Source: Catenovulum agarivorans YM01
Lineage (GTDB): Bacteria > Pseudomonadota > Gammaproteobacteria > Enterobacterales > Alteromonadaceae
Direction of reading: 5' to 3'
DNA: 64,000 nt
Assembly: GCF_000281085.1 (NCBI RefSeq)
Contig: NZ_JH767527.1
Coordinates: 147,552-211,551 of the forward strand
Shown here one piece after another: positions 59,277-64,000 of the stretch; the first letter of the stretch is position 1, and each line of letters starts with the position of its first letter. Under the pieces are notes generated by a model. That model did not search any database, was not told the DNA's origin, and worked only from the letters and a program-made list of their open reading frames with translations. Both the position numbers and the translations under genes were made by a program.

Positions 59277-60241
59277 TGGCTGATAATTCGTCTGACAATT
59301 TCAAAGAATTCCATTCTTACATGGCGATGCTACAAAACTTAGACGTAGGGCTAGTTGTACTCGATCGTGAATATCGCATTCAATTGTGGAATAACTTTAT
59401 GGAAAGCCATAGTGGCTTACATCCATATGAAGTTCGTGACAAACAATTGTTTGAAACTTTTCCAGAAATTAATGAAGAGTGGTTTAGACACAAAGCCGAA
59501 TGTGTATTTCAACTGAATACTCGAGCCTTTACCACTTGGGAACAACGTCCTTTTTTATTTAAATTCAAAAATTATCGACCCATTACGGGGTCGGCTGAAT
59601 TTATGTATCAAAACATTACGATAATCCCACTCGATTCATCTGTCGGTATTGTCGAACGCATTGGTATTATCGTTTATGACGTAACCGATGTTGCAGTTAA
59701 TCGCATTGAATTAAAAGCAGTAAATGACGAGTTAAAACGATTATCTCGTACTGATAGGTTAACAGGTTTGTACAACCGTGGTTATTGGCAAGAATGCGCT
59801 GAGCGCGAATTTAAACGAGGACAACGTACAGGTCGAGTAACCTCGTTACTTATGTTTGATATTGATCACTTTAAACATGTCAACGATACATATGGTCACC
59901 CTGCAGGTGATGCTGCCATTAAAAACACCGCTGACCAACTTGTTATGAATATGCGGGAAACCGATGTAGCAGGGCGTTATGGTGGTGAAGAATATGCTAT
60001 GTTGCTAGTAGACACCACGGCGGAAAACGCCAAAATATTTGCCGATAGATTACGAGAGCATATAGCTGCTTCAACAGTGCATTACCAAGATGTGAGTTTT
60101 CAATATACCGTTAGTATGGGCATTGCTGAATTAAATGATGATATTAAAAGTGTCGATGAATGGATTGATGCTGCAGACCATGCTTTATATGAATCTAAAG
60201 AAGGTGGCCGCAATACTGTAACTATTTACAAAAAATCTTAG
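59276..60241 (+). CDS. PAS-GGDEF diguanylate cyclase
   Basis: About 321 aa, cytoplasmic. A PAS domain (about 13-140; LDVGLVVLDREYRIQLWNNFMESHSG) and a GGDEF domain (about 155-318; DRLTGLYNRGYW, GGEEY active site at 236-240). The inhibitory I-site RETD lies at 227-230, exactly five residues before the active site, so product inhibition is expected. It makes c-di-GMP. I use the ATG at 59276, overlapping the CheC stop; a TTG three nt earlier is unlikely. Confidence 0.92.
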   Translation: MADNSSDNFKEFHSYMAMLQNLDVGLVVLDREYRIQLWNNFMESHSGLHPYEVRDKQLFETFPEINEEWFRHKAECVFQLNTRAFTTWEQRPFLFKFKNYRPITGSAEFMYQNITIIPLDSSVGIVERIGIIVYDVTDVAVNRIELKAVNDELKRLSRTDRLTGLYNRGYWQECAEREFKRGQRTGRVTSLLMFDIDHFKHVNDTYGHPAGDAAIKNTADQLVMNMRETDVAGRYGGEEYAMLLVDTTAENAKIFADRLREHIAASTVHYQDVSFQYTVSMGIAELNDDIKSVDEWIDAADHALYESKEGGRNTVTIYKKS

Positions 60242-60256
60242 CGCCCACTAAACCAC

Positions 60257-60286
60257 GAATATAACCCAGTTAGCTGGGTTATATTC
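60257..60286 (+). terminator. Perfect 13-bp-arm hairpin after the diguanylate cyclase
   Basis: Arms gaatataacccag (60257-60269) and ctgggttatattc (60274-60286) with a TTAG loop, starting 15 nt after the cyclase stop. Stable, but not followed by a T run. Probably the 3' end of the CheY-CheC-DGC transcript, perhaps with Rho, or an mRNA-stabilising hairpin. Confidence 0.55.
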
Positions 60287-60411
60287 AAGTCGCTTTGGTA
60301 TATGTCTGAATATCCGCGTTATTTTTCTACATAATCCCTTGATATTAGCCTTGTGAGTTCATATCTTGTTTGAGTTTAATAAACTCTAAACATAATGGAG
60401 AGCAAGCGCTT

Positions 60412-61338
60412 ATGATCCAAATTAAAAATCTAATAAAACGTTTTGGTGACTTTGTAGCTGTGGACGGCTTACAGCTGGAAGTCAAACCGGGCGACATAGT
60501 CGGGTTTCTCGGGCCCAATGGTGCGGGTAAATCAACTACTATGAAAATGCTCACTGGCTTTTTGCCACCAACCAGCGGTGAAATCGTTATTGACGGCGAC
60601 ACGTTAAGTAAAGCACCATTGAAAATTAAAAGGAAAATCGGCTATTTACCTGAAGGTGCGCCAGCTTATGCCGATATGACAGTACTGCAGTTTTTACACT
60701 TTATTGCCCAAGTTCGCGGTTTTAAAGGTAAGGATAAAAAACAACGCATTAAAGACGTGGTTGACAAAGTAGAACTGCAAGATGTACTCAATCGCCCAAT
60801 TGAAAACTTATCAAAAGGTTTTAAACGCCGAGTTGGCTTAGCCCAAGCTATTATTCATGATCCACTTATTTTGATTTTAGACGAACCAACCGATGGTTTA
60901 GATCCAAATCAAAAACATCAAGTTCGCAAACTTATTCAAAACTTATCTAAAGATAAAATTGTTATCATCTCAACGCATATCCTAGAAGAGGTGACTGCTG
61001 TTTGTAATAGAGCTGTGATTATCGCAAGTGGCAAAAAAGTATTTGATGGTACGCCAAAAGAATTACAAGAAAACTCTAAATTCCACAATGCAGTGACTAT
61101 AGAGTTTGAAGGTGATAAACCAGATATTTCACAACTTAAACTAGCACCTGGTGTGACAGATATAGTTGAACGTGACCAACATACAATTTCAGTTATTGGT
61201 CATGAATCATATGAAAGTTTATTCCCACAAATAATGGATTTGGTTCATCTACAAGGTTGGCACATTAAAGCTATGTATAACGAAGTTGGCCAATTAGATG
61301 ATGTATTTAGAAGCTTAACTACAGAGGAGGCTGCATAA
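60412..61338 (+). CDS. gldA: ABC transporter ATP-binding protein, GldA type
   Basis: About 308 aa. Walker A GPNGAGKST, signature LSKGFKRRVGLAQA, Walker B LILILDEPTDGLDP and the switch His in STHILEEV. The C-terminal extension of about 90 residues fits the GldA/NatA group of exporter ATPases. The ATG at 60412 has GGAGAG about 9 nt upstream; an earlier in-frame ATG (60370) would add 14 unlikely residues. It is 2 nt before the permease gene, part of a four-gene set. Confidence 0.9.
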   Translation: MIQIKNLIKRFGDFVAVDGLQLEVKPGDIVGFLGPNGAGKSTTMKMLTGFLPPTSGEIVIDGDTLSKAPLKIKRKIGYLPEGAPAYADMTVLQFLHFIAQVRGFKGKDKKQRIKDVVDKVELQDVLNRPIENLSKGFKRRVGLAQAIIHDPLILILDEPTDGLDPNQKHQVRKLIQNLSKDKIVIISTHILEEVTAVCNRAVIIASGKKVFDGTPKELQENSKFHNAVTIEFEGDKPDISQLKLAPGVTDIVERDQHTISVIGHESYESLFPQIMDLVHLQGWHIKAMYNEVGQLDDVFRSLTTEEAA

Positions 61339-61340
61339 CT

Positions 61341-62069
61341 ATGGTTGGTGTTATTTTTAAACGCGAGTTTTCAAGCTTTTTTGCAACACCAGTTGCATAC
61401 GTATTTATTTTTATGTTTTTAATGCTCAGCGGTGTGTTTACCTTCTTTTTTGGTAACTTATTTGAACGCGGCCAAGCCGACTTACAGCCATTTTTTAATT
61501 TTTTACCTTGGTTGTATTTGTTTTTAGTACCGGCTATGGCGATGAAAAGTTGGGCGGAAGAACGTAAATCCGGCTCAATTGAATTGCTGATGACTCTGCC
61601 AATTACCACAGGCCAAGCTGTTGTCGGTAAATTTTTAGCTTCATGGTTAGTCTTAGGTTTAGCTCTGTTGTTAACCTTTCCACTATGGCTAACAGTTAAT
61701 TATTTAGGCCAACCGGACAATGGGACGATATTAGCCGCATATCTGGGTGGCTGGTTATTAGCAGGTGCATTTTTGGCTGTTGGTCACTGTATGTCGGCAC
61801 TGAGTAAAAACCAAATTATCGCCTTTATCTTAACCGTAGTGGTTTGTTTCGCATTTGTACTAAGCGGCACACCTATTGTACTTAACGCTCTCAAAGGTTT
61901 TGTACCTAGTTTGGTGTTGGATACTGTGGCGTCTTTTAGCTTTATGTTGCACTTTGAAGCTATCAGCAAAGGTGTATTGAGCTTAACTGATATCGTTTAT
62001 TTTGTTGTTAGCATGTTTGCTTGGCTAACGGCGTGTTTTTTAATTGTTGAATATAAAAAAGCGGACTAA
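61341..62069 (+). CDS. gldF: ABC transporter permease, GldF type
   Basis: 242 aa with six predicted membrane segments (about 15-38, 54-72, 97-122, 132-155, 165-185, 215-237) and the ABC-2 pattern (KREFSSFFATPVAYVFI at the start, MKSWAEERKSGSIELLMTLPIT). Works with the GldA-like ATPase. It has GAGGAGG about 8 nt before the ATG and lies 2 nt after gldA. Confidence 0.88.
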   Translation: MVGVIFKREFSSFFATPVAYVFIFMFLMLSGVFTFFFGNLFERGQADLQPFFNFLPWLYLFLVPAMAMKSWAEERKSGSIELLMTLPITTGQAVVGKFLASWLVLGLALLLTFPLWLTVNYLGQPDNGTILAAYLGGWLLAGAFLAVGHCMSALSKNQIIAFILTVVVCFAFVLSGTPIVLNALKGFVPSLVLDTVASFSFMLHFEAISKGVLSLTDIVYFVVSMFAWLTACFLIVEYKKAD

Positions 62070-62085
62070 TAAAGGATAAATACCA

Positions 62086-63924
62086 ATGAAAAAAATGAGT
62101 TTATCTGTTGGTTTAACCGCTATCTTAGTTTTATTTGTGGCGGTTACCTATTTAAACAACACCTTTTTAAACCCTTATCGGTTAGATTTAACCGAAAATA
62201 AGGTTTATAGCTTATCGCAAGGTTCAAAAAATATCTTAGATAAAATTGACGAACCCGTGCATTTATATTTCTTTTTCTCAGACAAAACCTCCGAAGGATT
62301 AACCCAAATTCGCAGTTATGCAGAGCGGGTGAAAAATCTGTTAGAAGAATATCAACTCTATAGTAAAGGCAAACTTAAGCTACATATCATCGATCCAGAG
62401 CCATTTTCAGAAGATGAAGATAAAGCCGCTGAGTTTGGTTTAACCGCAGCGCCTGTCGGTGGATTAGGCGAGAGTTTATATTTTGGCTTAGGTGGCCGAA
62501 ATTCATTAGATGCACAAGAAATTATTGCCTTTTTTGATCCAAATAAAGAAGAGTTTTTAGAGTACGACATCAGTAAGTTACTGCAAAATTTAATTGAACC
62601 TAACTCAATTAAAATCAGCATAGTCACTGATTTGCCAATTGCTGGCGAACCACAAATGCCAATGAACCCTATGATGATGCAGCAACAACAGCCGCAGCCT
62701 TGGGTATTCTATGAGCAGTTGCAACAAATGTATCAAGTTGAAATGGTCAATGCAGATGCAACCAGTTTGCCTACAGATACTGACGTATTAATGTTAATTA
62801 ACCCTGCAGAGCTTTCTGACAAACTTGCTTACGCCATTGACCAATATGTCGTAAACGATGGTAGTGTACTTGCTTTTGTTGACCCACATGCAGAACAACC
62901 AGCAAACCCAATGGCCGCAGCTTCTGGTGTAGCTTTAACTGAGTTTTTAACGGCTTGGGGTATCGAATTTAATGTGCAAGACGTTGTGTTAGATGCAATG
63001 TCAGCACTTGAAATTAGAATGCCATCAGGTGGCGTTGGTAAACATTTAGCTTATTTAGGTTTATCCAGCCAAACAATAGATAAAACCGATGCGGTAACCA
63101 ACCAGTTAGAAAGCATTAATGGTGCATCTTTTGGTGTGTTAAAAGTTAACCAACAAGCAACTGCTGACGTTCAAACATTAATGTCGTCAACCAGCGAAGC
63201 AGGCTTAACAACAGCTGCTATTTACGCGAGTTTGCAAGATCCCAAAGCGCTATTTAAAAATTACCAAGCAAGTGGTGAAGAATACAATTTAGCCCTGCGC
63301 TTAACCGGTGAAGTTAATTCGCGTTTTAAAGATGATGAGAGCAAACAACAAAATGGCTATAAGTCGCGCAGTAGCAAAGCAAACATAATTGTAATTGCTG
63401 ATACTGATTTATTAGCAGATAGATTTTGGGTGCAAAAAAGTAATTTCTTCGGCCAAACAATTGCTTCAGCTTTTGCCAATAATGGTGATTTAGTTGCCAA
63501 TGCGGTCGAAAACTTAGGCGGAAGTCACGATTTAATCAGCATTCGAGCTCGTGGTAAATTCACCCGTCCGTTTATCAAAGTTAAAGAAATCGAAGTAGCC
63601 GCAGAAGCTAAGTTCAGATCAAAAGAACAGCAGTTGCAAGCGCGTTTGCAAGAAACTGAAGCTCAGTTAACTCAATTGCAAAGCCAACAAGGCGAGGGCG
63701 GCGCTTTAGTGATCACTGCAGAGCAAGAGCAAGCGATTAATAATTTTATCAAAGAGAAGTTATCTATTCGCAAAGCCTTACGCGATGTACAGCACCAGCT
63801 TAATCAAGATATTGAATTGCTTGGTTCACAAATCAAGTTTGTAAATATCATAGCTGCGCCTTTGGTTTTGACCTTTTTATTATGGTTATTCAGTTTGCTG
63901 TTTAAGCGCAGAAAACTCGCTTAA
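62086..63924 (+). CDS. gldG: GldG-family ABC auxiliary protein
   Basis: 612 aa. An N-terminal membrane segment (about 7-25), the GldG/IFT52-like periplasmic domain (about 30-520; RLDLTENKVYSLSQGSKNILDKIDEPVHLYFFFSD), a coiled coil (about 520-580, EQQLQARLQETEAQLTQLQSQQ) and a C-terminal membrane segment (about 588-606). The Met/Gln-rich stretch MPMNPMMMQQQQPQP near residue 190 is a low-complexity insertion. The family accompanies GldA/GldF ABC systems of unknown substrate outside Bacteroidetes. It lies 16 nt after the permease gene. Confidence 0.88.
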   Translation: MKKMSLSVGLTAILVLFVAVTYLNNTFLNPYRLDLTENKVYSLSQGSKNILDKIDEPVHLYFFFSDKTSEGLTQIRSYAERVKNLLEEYQLYSKGKLKLHIIDPEPFSEDEDKAAEFGLTAAPVGGLGESLYFGLGGRNSLDAQEIIAFFDPNKEEFLEYDISKLLQNLIEPNSIKISIVTDLPIAGEPQMPMNPMMMQQQQPQPWVFYEQLQQMYQVEMVNADATSLPTDTDVLMLINPAELSDKLAYAIDQYVVNDGSVLAFVDPHAEQPANPMAAASGVALTEFLTAWGIEFNVQDVVLDAMSALEIRMPSGGVGKHLAYLGLSSQTIDKTDAVTNQLESINGASFGVLKVNQQATADVQTLMSSTSEAGLTTAAIYASLQDPKALFKNYQASGEEYNLALRLTGEVNSRFKDDESKQQNGYKSRSSKANIIVIADTDLLADRFWVQKSNFFGQTIASAFANNGDLVANAVENLGGSHDLISIRARGKFTRPFIKVKEIEVAAEAKFRSKEQQLQARLQETEAQLTQLQSQQGEGGALVITAEQEQAINNFIKEKLSIRKALRDVQHQLNQDIELLGSQIKFVNIIAAPLVLTFLLWLFSLLFKRRKLA

Positions 63925-63944
63925 ACAATTATTGGAGGTAAACA

Positions 63945-64000
63945 ATGACAAATAGAATCATTACCTTTTTAGCTTTAACCGCAGCCATAGTTATGGCTGG
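63945..64000 (+). CDS. Start of a downstream gene, cut by the window end
   Basis: An ATG with GGAGG 7 nt upstream opens MTNRIITFLALTAAIVMA, a membrane or signal segment, and runs off the end. It follows gldG by 20 nt. In such loci the gene after gldG is often a DUF4340 protein; only 18 residues are visible, so this is a guess from context. Confidence 0.6.
   Translation, partial: MTNRIITFLALTAAIVMA

Overview
The window is a continuous, gene-dense, AT-rich stretch of a gammaproteobacterial chromosome. The his operon order with a bifunctional hisB and fused hisIE, tsaB, yoaA, bepA, exeAB, cca, a large Alteromonadales-type TonB-dependent receptor and many c-di-GMP and two-component proteins all point to a marine Alteromonadales, probably an Alteromonadaceae polysaccharide degrader of the Catenovulum/Saccharobesus/Paraglaciecola type. 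That placement is inferred from gene content. I saw no rRNA, tRNA, CRISPR array, prophage or intact insertion sequence.

Layout. (1) 258-6292 (-): a secreted redox locus: a CBM2/CBM2/PKD/YceI protein, a CBM2/YceI/FnIII/cytochrome c/DUF1587-1595-1592-1588-1585 multidomain protein, and a Tat-exported DUF1552 protein. (2) 6568-11372 (-): a probable operon of an unknown protein, bepA, arsC-like, wrbA, DUF2069, an RluA-family pseudouridine synthase and a cyclic-nucleotide-binding protein; a TusA-like gene and a small unknown gene diverge from it. (3) 12063-15678: a periplasmic binding-protein-like gene (-), then yoaA and tsaB (+). (4) 15790-28408 (+): a 12.6-kb signalling cluster of REC-PAS-degenerate GGDEF-EAL, giant hybrid kinase, CheR, CheB, second hybrid kinase with HPt, and a second REC-PAS-degenerate GGDEF-EAL protein. 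(5) 28455-34608 (+): slp, an alpha/beta hydrolase, DUF3820, a fused 5-oxoprolinase/hydantoinase and trmN6. (6) 34609-36642: a hairpin-rich gene-free stretch, a putative TIM-barrel glycosidase-like protein and a lipoprotein (-). (7) 36890-42394 (+): an OmpR-type two-component pair and a 1039-aa TonB-dependent receptor. (8) 42541-50167 (-): the complete his operon hisG*-D-C-B-H-A-F-IE with a legible His-rich leader peptide and attenuator. (9) 50229-58050: an orphan PAS histidine kinase and cca (-), exeA-exeB (+), then DUF3014 and two alpha/beta-fold esterases (-). (10) 58268-60241 (+): CheY-like, CheC-like and PAS-GGDEF diguanylate cyclase. (11) 60412-64000 (+): a GldA/GldF/GldG-type ABC system and the start of a further gene that runs off the window.

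Most noteworthy: the first his structural gene encodes a highly divergent, 395-residue HisG-like protein placed behind a textbook his attenuator; the CheR/CheB/two-hybrid-kinase/twin-EAL cluster looks like a non-flagellar, methylation-tuned phosphorelay controlling c-di-GMP breakdown; the CBM2-YceI-cytochrome locus resembles the Cbp2D/Cbp2E redox proteins of Cellvibrio japonicus; and a 115-bp long-armed inverted repeat lies in the one gene-free stretch near 34.6-34.96 kb.
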